From NCBI RefSeq assembly GCF_008932115.1, contig NZ_CP044543.1, positions 1,054,001 to 1,118,000 of the forward strand: DNA of 64,000 bases, read 5' to 3'. The position numbers and the translations under genes were made by a program. The notes under the pieces are model-generated. The model saw only the letters and a program-made list of their open reading frames with translations. It was not told where the DNA came from and searched no databases. Of this stretch, positions 55,701 through 64,000 are shown in pieces; positions within the stretch are counted from its first letter, which is position 1, and every line of letters begins with the position of its first letter. This stretch comes from Bradyrhizobium betae (lineage in GTDB: Bacteria; Pseudomonadota; Alphaproteobacteria; Rhizobiales; Xanthobacteraceae).

Positions 55701-55959
55701 AGGAGTTGGCGACGATGTGCTCGATGTCGTTGACCGTCGTCGTCAGCGAGCGCTGGAACGGCGTCGTGATGCGGCCGGACATCTGGTCCGGCGGCAGGCC
55801 GGTGTACTGCCAGACCACGCCGATCACGGGGATGCGGATCTCGGGAAAGATGTCGGTCGGCGTTCGCAGCGCCGCCAGCGGTCCGATGATCAGGAGCAGG
55901 AGCGCGAGCACGACAAACGTGTAAGGTCGGCTCAGGGCAATACGAACCAGAGCAATCAT
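52780..55959 (-). CDS. RND-type efflux permease (HAE1-like)
   Basis: A 1059-residue inner-membrane proton antiporter. The N-terminal membrane helix (RPYTFVVLALLLLIIGPLAAL), the large periplasmic porter loop and the central motif GGLALAVGILVDDATVTIEN, whose two adjacent Asp residues in helix 4 carry protons, are clear. Two homologous halves, 12 membrane segments. It probably exports hydrophobic compounds or solvents. A very long frame on the other strand is a shadow of its codon bias. Confidence 0.95.
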   Translation of the reverse strand: MIALVRIALSRPYTFVVLALLLLIIGPLAALRTPTDIFPEIRIPVIGVVWQYTGLPPDQMSGRITTPFQRSLTTTVNDIEHIVANSYNGFGIVKIFFQPTVDIRTANAQVTAISQTLLKQLPPGATPPLILNYSASTVPIIQVALSGDGLTEQNLADIGINQLRTPLVTVPGAAIPYPFGGKQRQIQIDLDPTALQARGLSGQDVANALAAQNLITPVGTQKIGIFEYNIQLNNSPLKIDELGNLPIKTVNGAMVYVRDVATVRDGNPPQTNIVHVDGNRSVLMMVLKAGATSTLDIIAGIKQKVIDVKDQMPEALKIGFIGDQSVFVRGAIQGVAFEGVIAALLTSVMILLFLGSWRSTVIIALSIPLSVLGAIIMLSAIGETLNIMTLGGLALAVGILVDDATVTIENINYHLEQGKPVEQSILDGANQIVTPAFVSLLCICIVFVPMFFLTGVARFLFVPMAEAVMFAMMWSFILSRTLVPTIANYLLHPHVHHEGEPPKSRNPLVWFQRGFENRFERIRGGYHDFLGLALAHRAVFVIGFLCVVGASFALVPFLGRNFFPAVDAGNILMHVRTQVGTRVEETANQLADVQKAVRKLIPGEIDTLTDNIGMPVSGINMTYNNTGVIGPQDGDIQIKLREGHKPTEEHVKVLREQLPRLFPGVSFSFLPADIVSQILNFGAPAPIDLQIRGANISGNFAYANNLLARVRKIPGVADARIQQSPNNPTFNIDVDRTRAQYVGLTERDVTNSLVVNLAGSSQVAPTYYLNPENGVSYSIVMQTPQYQIDSLSALQTLPITATGNSQSPILGGIADIKRSTSSAVVSQYDIQTLVQIFATTSGRDLGAVANDIRQVIADTAKDVPKGSSVALLGQVQTMNSAFTGLLFGLLGAVVLIYLLIVVNFQSWSDPFVIITALPAALAGIVWMLFTTQTTLSVPALTGAIMCMGVATANSVLVISFARERYEELGDPVAAALEAGFVRFRPVLMTALAMIIGMAPMALGLGEGGEQNAPLGRAVIGGLIFATFATLMFVPVVFSMVHKKQGAKAAAPLESPHVAH

Positions 55960-56157
55960 TCGTCGGGCAATTCCAAATCTGAGGAGATCGCGGACGCGCC
56001 CCCGCGGGTTCCCTCACTGCTTACCCGAACACCGCTGAAATGGCCAACGACAGCGGGTCACAGGTGGTCACTTCCCTGCTATCGCACAGCGAAATCGCAT
56101 TCCAGATATGCAGCTTCTGCCCGAATGATGGCGGAGGCAGTTCTTGGCGTGAAGAGG

Positions 56158-56177
56158 CGGCGCCTGGAAGCGCCGCT
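56158..56177 (-). terminator. Hairpin after the PAS chemoreceptor gene
   Basis: GCGGCGC and GCGCCGC pair over CTGGAA, 18 bases downstream of the stop of the first tandem chemoreceptor. It resembles the hairpins after the other two receptor genes (58069-58087, 60450-60468), but the T-run is poor. Confidence 0.5.
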
Positions 56178-56194
56178 CCTGGAAGCGACGCACC

Positions 56195-57889
56195 TCAGGC
56201 GGCGCGGACGGAGCCCAGGAACTTGCTGACCTCGAGCCTCAGCCGGTTCGAATCCCGCGACAGCATCTGCGCGGCCGACAGCACCTGCGTGGACGCCGAG
56301 CCGGTCTCGACAGCGCCGCGCTGGACGTCGCCGACATTGGACGAGACCTGCTGGGTGCCCTGAGCGGCCTGCTGCACGTTGCGGGCGATCTCCTGCGTCG
56401 CCGCGCCTTGCTGCTCCACAGCCGCGGCGATCGCCGACGATATTTCGGAGAGGCGCGCGATGGTGCCGCTGATCCCGCTGATGGCGCTGACCGACTCCTG
56501 GGTTGCGGCCTGGATGCCGCCGACCTGCTGGCCGATCTCGCCGGTCGCCTTGGCCGTCTGCTCGGCCAGTGCCTTCACCTCGGATGCCACCACGGCGAAG
56601 CCGCGGCCGGCCTCGCCGGCCCGCGCCGCCTCGATCGTGGCATTCAGTGCCAGCAGGTTGGTCTGGCCGGCGATGGCGTTGATGAGCTCGACGACATCGC
56701 CGATCCGCGCCGCGGCCCGCGACAATTCACCGACGCGCTCGGTGGTGGCCTGTGCCTGGCTGACCGCATCGCCGGCGATCCTGGAGGAGTCCTGCACCTG
56801 CCGGCTGATCTCTCGCACCGACGACGACATTTCTTCGGCGGCGGATGCCACCGAATGGACGTTGGCGGACGCTTCCTCGGAACCGCCTGCGACGACCGTC
56901 GCCAATTCCTGGGCCCGGCCGGCGGTCGAGGACAGTGTCGAGGCCGAGGCCTCGAGCTCGGTCGCAGCCGATGAGACGGTCTCGACGATTTCGCCGATCG
57001 CAGCCTCGAAGCCGTCGGCGAGCTTCGTCATGTCAGTTTTGCGCTGCGCCTCGGCACGGCGCTGCACCGCCTGCACCTCGTCACGGCTGAAGCGGATGAT
57101 GGTCTGCACCGTCTGGAGGTTGCGCAGGGCCTCGCCGATCTCGTCATCGCGATCGATCACGATGCGGTTGTCGAGCTTGTCCTGCACGAGATTGAGCATG
57201 GTGTCATTGAGCTGCCGCATCGGCGCCTGGATCGCACGCATGGTCGCCATGCCGACGAAGCTGCCGAACGCTGCGCCGACGAGGGCCAGCAGCACCAGAG
57301 CCATGCTGGTCGAACCGCCGGTCGCGAGCGCACCGCCGATACCGATTGCGAGCATGAACAGCGCCTGCACCGCCATCATCGTGACGAGGCGCGCCTTCAG
57401 CGTGCGCGTGAAGATCGCGAAGCGGTCGAGCAGCGAACGGCGGCGGATGATGCCACCGTCGATGCGATAGCCGTGCGGCTTCTTCTCGCGGATCGCGGCG
57501 TAGACCTCCTCGGCGAGCTTGCGCTGATCGGCCGGCAGCTTGGTGCGTATCGAGGTAAAGCCAGTGACCTGGCCGTTCTCGCGGATCGGCGAGGCCGTCG
57601 CCAGCACCCAGTAATAGTCGCCATTCTTACGGCGGTTCTTCACCGCGCCGAGCCACGGCTTACCTGTCTTGAGCGTGTCCCAGACGTTCTGGAAGGCTTC
57701 CGACGGCATGTCCGGGTGGCGGACGATGTTGTGAGGCTGCCCCATCAGCTCTGCGGACGTAAAGCCCGCGGCCGCAATGAAGTCCTCGTTGAAATACGTG
57801 ATCTTTCCCTTGAGATCCGTACGGGAGACGATCAGCGTCTCGTCACTGACGGGATATTCGATTTCGGTGATCGGAAAATTCTTGCGCAT
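56195..57889 (-). CDS. Aer-like chemoreceptor: PAS, two membrane segments, HAMP, signalling domain
   Basis: A 564-residue receptor. Residues about 18-125 are an Aer-type PAS domain ([36 protein letters not shown]), followed by a linker and two hydrophobic segments at about 175-225, then HAMP and the signalling coiled coil with tip [19 protein letters not shown]. It most likely senses redox or oxygen through FAD. ATG 57889 has GGGGG upstream; a longer frame to 57967 is possible. It is the fused equivalent of the split pair at 1821-3624. The last 250 residues are almost identical to those of the next two genes. Confidence 0.92.
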   Translation of the reverse strand: MRKNFPITEIEYPVSDETLIVSRTDLKGKITYFNEDFIAAAGFTSAELMGQPHNIVRHPDMPSEAFQNVWDTLKTGKPWLGAVKNRRKNGDYYWVLATASPIRENGQVTGFTSIRTKLPADQRKLAEEVYAAIREKKPHGYRIDGGIIRRRSLLDRFAIFTRTLKARLVTMMAVQALFMLAIGIGGALATGGSTSMALVLLALVGAAFGSFVGMATMRAIQAPMRQLNDTMLNLVQDKLDNRIVIDRDDEIGEALRNLQTVQTIIRFSRDEVQAVQRRAEAQRKTDMTKLADGFEAAIGEIVETVSSAATELEASASTLSSTAGRAQELATVVAGGSEEASANVHSVASAAEEMSSSVREISRQVQDSSRIAGDAVSQAQATTERVGELSRAAARIGDVVELINAIAGQTNLLALNATIEAARAGEAGRGFAVVASEVKALAEQTAKATGEIGQQVGGIQAATQESVSAISGISGTIARLSEISSAIAAAVEQQGAATQEIARNVQQAAQGTQQVSSNVGDVQRGAVETGSASTQVLSAAQMLSRDSNRLRLEVSKFLGSVRAA

Positions 57890-58068
57890 CAAAGCCCCCA
57901 AATGAAACGCGATGCGATCAATCCCACCCGGACTGCGCTGTTCAAAACGTTTAGCAATTCTGATCAAACGAATTTAACTATCGATGAAATCTACTTCCCG
58001 TGTGACTACGGGTAATTATGCATGATACCACTCATAGGACACATCAAGTTACCGGCGACAGAAAACGA

Positions 58069-58087
58069 GCGGCGCTTCCAGCGCCGC
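58069..58087 (-). terminator. Intrinsic terminator-like hairpin after the second tandem chemoreceptor
   Basis: GCGGCGCT and AGCGCCGC pair over TCC; in the direction of transcription it is followed by CGTTTTC. It lies 59 bases beyond the stop at 58146. Confidence 0.6.
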
Positions 58088-58145
58088 CCGTCGTCAGATC
58101 GTCGGGTGTCGTCGACAGGGCGTATCGACAATTCCTGCGGAGACT

Positions 58146-60242
58146 TTACGCCGCGCGGACGTTGGTCAGGAACCTGCTGACCTCGGTCTTCAGTCGATTG
58201 GAATCCCTCGACAGCATCTGCGCTGCTGAAAGCACTTGCGTCGAGGCCGCCCCGGTTTCCGCGGCGCCGTGCTCGACGTCTCCGACGTTGGAGGAGACCT
58301 GCTGCGTGCCCTGAGCAGCCTGCTGCACGTTGCGTGCGATCTCTTGCGTCGCCGCGCCCTGTTCCTCCACGGCAGCGGCGATCGCCGAGGCGATCTCGGC
58401 CAGCTGGGTGATCGTGCCGCCGATGTCGCGGATCGCGTCGACGGATTCCTGCGTCGCAGATTGCATCCCGGAGACCTGCTGGCCGATTTCGCCGGTCGCC
58501 TTGGCGGTCTGCTCCGCCAGCGCCTTCACCTCCGATGCCACCACTGCGAAGCCGCGACCGGCCTCGCCCGCGCGCGCCGCTTCGATCGTGGCGTTGAGCG
58601 CCAGCAGATTGGTCTGCCCCGCGATCGAGTCGATCAATGCGACGACGTCGCCGATCTTCGCAGCCGCTCGCGACAATTCGCCGATGCGCTCGTTGGTCCT
58701 TCCCGCCTGATCCACGGCTGTGTTGGCCATTCGCGCCGTGTCCTGGACCCGGCGGCCAATCTCGTTGACCGAGGACGAAAGCTCTTCGGTCGCCGATGCC
58801 ACCGACTGCACGTTCGCCGAAGCCTCCTCCGAGGCTGCGGCGACCACTACGGCAAGCTCCTTGGCGCGCCCGGCAGTGGCATTCAGCGTGCTTGCCGACG
58901 CCTCGAGCTCCGTGGACGCCGACGAGACCGTGTCGACGATCTCCCCGATCGCGGCCTCGAACTGATCCGCCAGCCTGTGCATCTCGGTCTTGCGCTGCTC
59001 GGCGGCAATCCGATCCTGCCGGGCCTTGGTCTCTGCCTCGTCGCGCGCCTTCTGCTCCGCCACGATCTTGAACCGCTCCACGGCATGGGCCATGTCGCCG
59101 ACCTCGTCCTTGCGATCGAGACCGGGGAGAGCCACGGCGAAATTGCCGGCGGCGAGTTCGCCCATGGCGCGGGTCAGTGCGGACAGCGGCCGCACGATCC
59201 GGGAGAACGCGATCCAGAAACTCAGCAAGACCAGCGCAACGCAGCTCGCCAGGATCAGGCCGGCGACGATCAGATTGGACGTTGCCTTGGCGGCCTGACC
59301 GGTCGCTTCGATATCCGCGGCCGCTCCGATCGCATCGGACAGGCGGAGGATCGCATTGATCCCCGTCGTCGCACTGGCGAAATAGTCATTGCCACTGATC
59401 CTGTAGTCTCCGCTGGCCGCCGCCGCGAGCACGCCCTTGCGCGTCGCGTCATAAATCCGGAAATAGTCCTGCTCGACGCCCTTGATCGCTCCGGCGACGT
59501 CGCCCGGAACGTCGGCTCGCTCGGCCAGCGGCGCGATCGTCCCCCAGGCAAGTTCGACGTAGCCCCGGAAACCGGCAATCCGGCTCAACTCTTCGGGCGT
59601 CATCCTGCTGCCCGAGCCAATCGCGCCTCCGAGGAAAGCCCGTTCACGCCCGGCCTTCTCGGCCATCTCCGCAGCAAGATGCCGAAGACCGACGAGACGC
59701 GACATCGTCGACGAAGGCGGAGTAGCCAGCGTTTCCAGGATCAGGCGCAGCCGGATGGAGGTCAATTCGATCAGCTCGGTGACGGCGGGCACGAATCCGT
59801 TGACGATGTCCGCATTGCGGGCCGCCGCCGGCCTGGCGAGATTTTCGTCGACCCTGCGGCGCAAATCTTCGACGTTCTGAAGGGCTCGTTCAGCCGCATC
59901 GATGCGGGGGCCGGCCACGTTGAATTCGCTCATCGCGCGAAGGCGGCGCGCAGCGTCGCGAAAAGTCTGGTCCGAGCTGATCCGTAGTTTCACGATCTCG
60001 GACCGCCGATCGGCGGCAGTCACCTCCGGCGACCTCAACGCGGCATTGGTCATGCCTCGCTCCAGGGCCCACTGCCCCGCGCTCTGCAACAACAGCCGCG
60101 AGACGCCGTTGAGGTCGACGAAGGCGTCCGCCGCATGCCGGTCGCGGTATGCCTGCAGCGATGCATAGCCGGTCGCGGCCACGCCCATCAGAGCCAGCGC
60201 CGCAATGACAAGGGGCAGGACCGTTCCGATTCTCAAATTCAC
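58146..60242 (-). CDS. Chemoreceptor with large periplasmic sensor (NIT-like)
   Basis: A 698-residue receptor. A membrane helix at about residues 6-28 ([19 protein letters not shown]), then a 280-residue helical periplasmic domain containing [13 protein letters not shown], which resembles nitrate/nitrite-sensing (NIT) domains, a second membrane helix at about 315-340, HAMP ([23 protein letters not shown], shown in part) and the signalling domain. The start is taken as GTG 60242 because AGAAGG lies 8 bases upstream; ATGs at 60251 and 60278 have no usable site. The ligand is unproven. Confidence 0.88.
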   Translation of the reverse strand: MNLRIGTVLPLVIAALALMGVAATGYASLQAYRDRHAADAFVDLNGVSRLLLQSAGQWALERGMTNAALRSPEVTAADRRSEIVKLRISSDQTFRDAARRLRAMSEFNVAGPRIDAAERALQNVEDLRRRVDENLARPAAARNADIVNGFVPAVTELIELTSIRLRLILETLATPPSSTMSRLVGLRHLAAEMAEKAGRERAFLGGAIGSGSRMTPEELSRIAGFRGYVELAWGTIAPLAERADVPGDVAGAIKGVEQDYFRIYDATRKGVLAAAASGDYRISGNDYFASATTGINAILRLSDAIGAAADIEATGQAAKATSNLIVAGLILASCVALVLLSFWIAFSRIVRPLSALTRAMGELAAGNFAVALPGLDRKDEVGDMAHAVERFKIVAEQKARDEAETKARQDRIAAEQRKTEMHRLADQFEAAIGEIVDTVSSASTELEASASTLNATAGRAKELAVVVAAASEEASANVQSVASATEELSSSVNEIGRRVQDTARMANTAVDQAGRTNERIGELSRAAAKIGDVVALIDSIAGQTNLLALNATIEAARAGEAGRGFAVVASEVKALAEQTAKATGEIGQQVSGMQSATQESVDAIRDIGGTITQLAEIASAIAAAVEEQGAATQEIARNVQQAAQGTQQVSSNVGDVEHGAAETGAASTQVLSAAQMLSRDSNRLKTEVSRFLTNVRAA

Positions 60243-60449
60243 TGTTCGCATCCTTCTCGTCAGCACCGGCCCCGGCATCGGAGAGCGGTCGGCGACAAGG
60301 AATATCCGAAGTCGACAATACTATGTTGTCCTGTGTCAAGGATCGTGGTGGAACGCGGTTGGTTCGCCCTGCGGTTGAACGACAGGCTTACCAAATGGTT
60401 GCGGCCAATGGTACGACCGGAACGATCGCGATGCCGCAAAACGAAACGA

Positions 60450-60468
60450 GCGGCGCCTCTGGCGCCGC
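60450..60468 (-). terminator. Intrinsic terminator-like hairpin after the third tandem chemoreceptor
   Basis: GCGGCGCC and GGCGCCGC pair over TCT; in the transcribed direction CGTTTCGTTTTG follows. It lies 31 bases beyond the stop at 60500. Confidence 0.65.
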
Positions 60469-60499
60469 CCGTCGTCGGATCGACAGTTGGTTGCGGAGG

Positions 60500-62191
60500 T
60501 TACGCCGCGCGAACGTTGGTCAGGAACTTGCTGACCTCGGTCTTCAGGCGGGTCGAGTCGTTCGACAGCATCTGCGCCGCCGACAGCACCTGCGAGGAAG
60601 CCGTGCCGGTCTCGGTCGCGCCGCGCTGCACGTCGGTGATGTTGGAGGAGACCTGCTGGGTGCCCTGGGCGGCCTGCTGCACGTTGCGGGAGATCTCCTG
60701 GGTCGCTGCGCCCTGCTCTTCCACCGCGGCCGCGATGGCCGAGGAGATTTCCGACAGACGCTCGATGGTCGAGGAGATTTCCTTGATGGCGCCGACCGAG
60801 TCGTTGGTCGCCACCTGGATGCCGGAGATCTGCTGGCCAATCTCGCCGGTCGCTTTCGCGGTCTGCTCGGCCAGCGCCTTCACCTCGGAAGCGACCACCG
60901 CGAAACCGCGGCCGGCTTCACCGGCGCGCGCCGCCTCGATGGTGGCGTTCAGCGCCAGCAGGTTGGTCTGGCCGGCGATGGTGTTGATCAGCTCGACGAC
61001 GTCGCCGATGCGCGAGGCCGCCTTGGACAGCTCGCTGACGCGCTCGGTGGTCGACCGGGCCTGGCCGACGGCATCGCCCGCCATCCGTGCCGATTCCTGC
61101 ACCTGCCGGCTGATCTCGCTCACCGACGAAGCCATTTCTTCGGTCGCCGAGGCCACCGACTGCACGTTGGTCGAGGCTTCCTCCGAAGCGCCGGCAACCG
61201 TGGTCGCCAGCCGCTGGGAGCGGTCGGCGGTCGAGGTCAACGTCGAGGCGGAGGCTTCGAGCTGGGTCGAGGCCGACGACACGGTCTGGACGATCTCGCC
61301 GATCATCGATTCGAATTCGCGGGTGATGTTGTCGACGCGGCGGCCGCGCTCGATCTTGGCTTCGGCATCGGCCGCGGCAGCCTCGTCGGCGGCCTTCTTG
61401 GCAACCAGCGCCTCCTTGAAGATCTGGAGCACGTCGGCCATGGCGCCGATTTCCGTCTTCTCGCCGCGATGCGGGACGTCGGCGGAAAGATCGCCGCGAC
61501 CCAGCGCCTGCATCGGCTCGATGATGGAGTTGATGCCGCGCGAGACGTCCTGGACGAGATAGAAGCCGACGCCAAGGCCGGCGATGATCGCCGCACCGAG
61601 GATGATCGCGACGAGCATGAAGGCGTAGTAGAAGGTGTCGGCGGCATCGACGGCGGCCTGATCGCCGCCCTTGACGTTGAGCTCGGTGTCCTTGGTCAAG
61701 ACTTCATCCGCCGCAAGGCCGATTTTGTTGACCGTCTTGGAATTCAGCTCCTGGGCGTCGTGCGGGACCTTGCCGGCCTCCTTGCGGGACAGCGCGAACA
61801 CATCTTCGGTGCCCTTCTTGTAGTCTTCCCAGAGCTTGGACCAGTCGTTGTAGAGCTTGCGTTCCTCCGGCGAGGTGATCATCGTCTCGTAGTTCTTGCG
61901 AATCTTGGCGAGCGCCTCGATCACGGTCGCCGCGGTCTTTTCCGTCGCGAGCTTGTCCTCGAGGGTCTCGGCCAGCATGTGCTGGCGGACCACGTTGCGG
62001 TAGGTAATGACGCTGGCGCGCAGGTCGCCGATCACGCGGACGCTGGGCATCCAGTTCGTGGTAATGTCCACGGTGTTGGCGTTGATCGTCCGCATCTTCA
62101 TGACGGCGAGCAGGCCCATGCCGGTCATTGCGACCAGCAGGAACGCCACGGCGCTAATGATCTTGGTACGGATGGAGATGGTGGCGAACAT
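60500..62191 (-). CDS. Chemoreceptor with four-helix-bundle periplasmic sensor
   Basis: A 563-residue receptor. Membrane helix 1 is at about residues 10-31, a four-helix-bundle-type sensor (4HB_MCP) at about 35-188 ([20 protein letters not shown] is its typical start), membrane helix 2 at about 190-213, HAMP to about 270 and the signalling domain to the end (LTNVRAA). AAGAGA precedes ATG 62191. It is the first of the tandem group in transcription order. Its C-terminal half is nearly the same as those at 56195 and 58146, pointing to duplication or gene conversion with exchange of the sensor part. Confidence 0.93.
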   Translation of the reverse strand: MFATISIRTKIISAVAFLLVAMTGMGLLAVMKMRTINANTVDITTNWMPSVRVIGDLRASVITYRNVVRQHMLAETLEDKLATEKTAATVIEALAKIRKNYETMITSPEERKLYNDWSKLWEDYKKGTEDVFALSRKEAGKVPHDAQELNSKTVNKIGLAADEVLTKDTELNVKGGDQAAVDAADTFYYAFMLVAIILGAAIIAGLGVGFYLVQDVSRGINSIIEPMQALGRGDLSADVPHRGEKTEIGAMADVLQIFKEALVAKKAADEAAAADAEAKIERGRRVDNITREFESMIGEIVQTVSSASTQLEASASTLTSTADRSQRLATTVAGASEEASTNVQSVASATEEMASSVSEISRQVQESARMAGDAVGQARSTTERVSELSKAASRIGDVVELINTIAGQTNLLALNATIEAARAGEAGRGFAVVASEVKALAEQTAKATGEIGQQISGIQVATNDSVGAIKEISSTIERLSEISSAIAAAVEEQGAATQEISRNVQQAAQGTQQVSSNITDVQRGATETGTASSQVLSAAQMLSNDSTRLKTEVSKFLTNVRAA

Positions 62192-62299
62192 AATGGGTCT
62201 CTTTGCGTTGGCGCGGTCGCGCGTCCTAAAACGTGGTCAACCAAAAGGAGCGGCGCCGATATCAAACAACAAAGCGACTGAGCAGTTGTTAACTATGAC

Positions 62300-62315
62300 T
62301 CCGTACGAGTACGGA
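62300..62315. other. Small inverted repeat upstream of the tandem chemoreceptors
   Basis: TCCGTA-CGAG-TACGGA lies 109 bases before the start at 62191, in the gap behind otnK. It could be a regulator site or part of the otnK 3' end. Nothing decides. Confidence 0.3.
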
Positions 62316-62340
62316 ACCTTAAAGAAATGAAGGAGGGACT

Positions 62341-62362
62341 AAAAACGCCCTGCGCTCAGCGC
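62341..62362 (-). terminator. Possible intrinsic terminator of otnK
   Basis: GCGCT-C-AGCGC (62352-62362) overlaps the stop codon and is followed in the transcribed direction by GGGCG and a five-T run (62345-62341). The stem is short. Confidence 0.4.
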
Positions 62363-63645
62363 ATGAGCCCAAGCGCATCGGCGAAAAAGCCGGGGCCACC
62401 GAAGTTGCCGGACTTCAACGCGAGCAGCATGTCGCCTGCTTCCGCACCGACGGCGCGCAGCACCGGGACACCGGCCGCGATCTCCGCTCCGACCAGAAAA
62501 CCGGGAATCCCGAGGCGGTCGACGACCGCGCCAGAGGTTTCGCCGCCCGCGACAATCAGGCGCCGAACGCCTGATTTCACTAGGTTTTCCGCAATGTCCG
62601 CCATCGCCTGCTCGATCGCGTGACCGGCCGCGTCGCGGCCGTGACGTGCCTGCAACGCGGCGACCTGATCCGGCGTTGAGCTCGACGCGATCAGCACCGG
62701 ACCGTCAGCGAGTCGCGGCCTCGCCCAGGCGAGTGCGCGCTCCACTTCGCCCTTGTCCGTAAGAATACGGTCCGGGTCGAGACGGTGCACCGGCATGACG
62801 GATTCCGCCCTGGCAATCTGCTGCAACGTCGCCTGCGAACAGCTTCCCGCGAGGCATGCCGCAGCGCCACCAACGGTGGCGCCCTGCGCACTGCTCGCTG
62901 AAGCCGACCCGACCTTGCCGGACGAGACCAGCGCGCGCGCAAGGCCGAGGCCCATGCCGGAGGCGCCGACCGACAGCCGGTGCCGGGCCGCAACGAGACC
63001 GATGGTCTCGAGGTCGCGGTCGAACACGGCGTCGATGATCGCGGCGCCGATGCCCTTGCCCGCGAGGTCAGCCAGCCGCGCCCGCACTGCTTCCGCGCCG
63101 CGGCTGACGGTTGCCAGATCGACCAGACCCACCTGCGTCTTGCTCTGGCGCGCCAGCACCCGCACCAGATTGGAATCATGCATCGGGTTGAGCGGATGGT
63201 CCTTCAGCGGGCTCTCGTTCAGCGGCACGGCGCCGACGAAGAGATTGCCCTGATAGACGGTGCGGCCGGTCTCCGGGAAGGCCGGCGTCACCAGCACGAC
63301 GTCCTCGCCGCCATCGGCGCGCAGCGCGTCCATCACGGGGCCGATATTGCCCGCATCGGTCGAATCGAAGGTCGAGCAGATCTTGAACAGCACATGGCGC
63401 GCGCCGCGGCCACGCAGCCACGACTCCGCCGCGCGCGAGCGCGATACGGCAAGCCCCGCCTCGATCGAGCGACTCTTCAGCGACACGACGACGGCATCGA
63501 CCTCGGGCAGCGCGAGATCGTCCGCCGGCACGCCGATGGTCTGCACCGTGCGCAGGCCCGCGCGCGTCAGCGTGTTGGCGAGATCGGAGGCGCCGGTGTA
63601 GTCGTCGGCGATGCAGCCAAGCGAGATGTTCGCTGCAAGCGTCAC
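62356..63645 (-). CDS. otnK: 3-oxo-tetronate kinase (four-carbon acid sugar kinase family)
   Basis: A 429-residue protein of the DUF1537/OtnK family. The N-terminal CIADDYTGASDLANTL is the family's substrate-binding motif; VTPAFPETGRTVYQGNLFV and, near the C-terminus, LIVAGGETSGAVVDRLGIPG (nucleotide side) are also typical. It phosphorylates 3-oxo-tetronate, after which an aldolase/decarboxylase gives dihydroxyacetone phosphate. Its start overlaps the TGA of the isomerase gene as ATGA, supporting the OtnI-OtnK pairing. The stereochemistry of the substrate cannot be told from sequence. Confidence 0.88.
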   Translation of the reverse strand: MTLAANISLGCIADDYTGASDLANTLTRAGLRTVQTIGVPADDLALPEVDAVVVSLKSRSIEAGLAVSRSRAAESWLRGRGARHVLFKICSTFDSTDAGNIGPVMDALRADGGEDVVLVTPAFPETGRTVYQGNLFVGAVPLNESPLKDHPLNPMHDSNLVRVLARQSKTQVGLVDLATVSRGAEAVRARLADLAGKGIGAAIIDAVFDRDLETIGLVAARHRLSVGASGMGLGLARALVSSGKVGSASASSAQGATVGGAAACLAGSCSQATLQQIARAESVMPVHRLDPDRILTDKGEVERALAWARPRLADGPVLIASSSTPDQVAALQARHGRDAAGHAIEQAMADIAENLVKSGVRRLIVAGGETSGAVVDRLGIPGFLVGAEIAAGVPVLRAVGAEAGDMLLALKSGNFGGPGFFADALGLMR

Positions 63646-64000
63646 GGCTTCACTCCCGCATAGGGCTTGAACCAGGCGAGGCCATCGGTGGTCTTGCCGC
63701 GCGGATTGTATTCGCAGCCGACGAAGCCGGCATAGCCGAGCCGGTCGAGCTCGGCGAACAGGAACGGGTAGTTCAGCTCCTCTCCGTCAGGCTCGTTGCG
63801 CGAGGGAATGCTCGCGATCTGGATGTGGCCGATGATCGGCATCATCTCACGCAGGCGCATGGTGACGTCGCCATGGATGATCTGGCAGTGATAGATGTCG
63901 AACTGCAGCTTCAGGTTCGGAAGCCGCAACTCCTGGATCAAGTCGCGCGCGAAGCCGAAATCGTTGAGGAAGTAGCCGGGCACGTTGCGCGCATTGATCG
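63642..64000 (-). CDS. otnI: 2-oxo-tetronate isomerase (hydroxypyruvate isomerase family), N-terminus outside window
   Basis: The C-terminal 118 residues of a TIM-barrel isomerase. LQFDIYHCQIIHGD, IGHIQIASIPSRNEPDGEELNY (part of the metal and substrate site, quoted as IQIASIPSR and EPDGEELNY) and GFVGCEYNPRGKT are typical of the Hyi/OtnI family, with metal-binding Asp, His and Glu. The upstream codons at the window edge read INARNVPGYF, so the gene continues to the right. It precedes otnK with an ATGA overlap and should convert 2-oxo-tetronate to 3-oxo-tetronate. Confidence 0.85.
   Translation of the reverse strand, partial: INARNVPGYFLNDFGFARDLIQELRLPNLKLQFDIYHCQIIHGDVTMRLREMMPIIGHIQIASIPSRNEPDGEELNYPFLFAELDRLGYAGFVGCEYNPRGKTTDGLAWFKPYAGVKP

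Noticed and set aside
52588..56229. 1213-codon open frame on the plus strand
   Set aside because: It lies wholly antisense to the RND pump and adaptor genes, which have clear family motifs. Its sequence is Arg/Asp/Gly/His-rich without domains, as expected for the complement of GC-biased codons.
56243..56257. tRNA-like CCGGTTCGAATCCCG
   Set aside because: It is inside the chemoreceptor coding sequence, and no acceptor stem, D-arm or anticodon arm can be drawn around it.

Overview
The window looks like a chromosomal segment of a Bradyrhizobium-type alphaproteobacterium (Nitrobacteraceae). The grounds are high GC with strong third-position GC bias, which leaves long open frames antisense to almost every gene; liv-type ABC transporters with a fused permease-ATPase; many paralogous acyl-CoA enzymes and chemoreceptors; and abundant GC-rich palindromic intergenic repeats. 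The species assignment is inference. I found no tRNA, rRNA, CRISPR array, insertion sequence or phage gene.

Layout. 1-1543: a long transglutaminase/DUF2126 protein, cut by the window edge. 1821-3624: a PAS protein overlapping a methyl-accepting chemotaxis protein (a split Aer-like receptor). 3814-11114: a minus-strand block with a branched-chain-amino-acid-type ABC transporter (binding protein, permease, fused permease-ATPase, ATPase), an HpcH/HpaI aldolase and a UxaA/GarD dehydratase. 11401-18442: MarR-type HpaR, divergent from the homoprotocatechuate meta-cleavage genes hpaH-hpaF-hpaE-hpaD-hpaG and a thiamine-diphosphate enzyme; a 16-bp palindrome in the promoter is a good candidate operator. 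18420-23342: MFS transporter, AlkB, a second 2-oxoglutarate oxygenase, DUF2848 protein and amidase. 23523-26131: DUF35 protein, thiolase and SDR. 26192-32593: ppc, an 870-bp structured non-coding stretch, yccF and glgX.

32603-51517 is a dense acyl-CoA region: two acyl-CoA ligases, two acyl-CoA dehydrogenases, four crotonases, two SDRs, a thiolase-like protein, a nitronate-monooxygenase-type flavoprotein and, most interestingly, an APH-fold kinase with a small partner protein beside an ACAD11-type dehydrogenase. That set recalls the phosphorylation route for 4-hydroxyacyl-CoA known from levulinate catabolism (LvaA-E) and eukaryotic ACAD10/11. It is my leading candidate for a system worth following up.

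51591-55959 is an RND efflux pair; 56195-62191 holds three chemoreceptor genes in tandem with almost identical signalling domains but different sensor regions; 62356-64000 holds the start of a four-carbon sugar-acid (OtnK/OtnI) operon.

Most operons are separated, and two are interrupted, by palindromic repeats of several families, which probably act as terminators or mRNA-processing sites. Start codons were re-chosen where the longest frame ran into a repeat or lacked a Shine-Dalgarno sequence; this is stated gene by gene.
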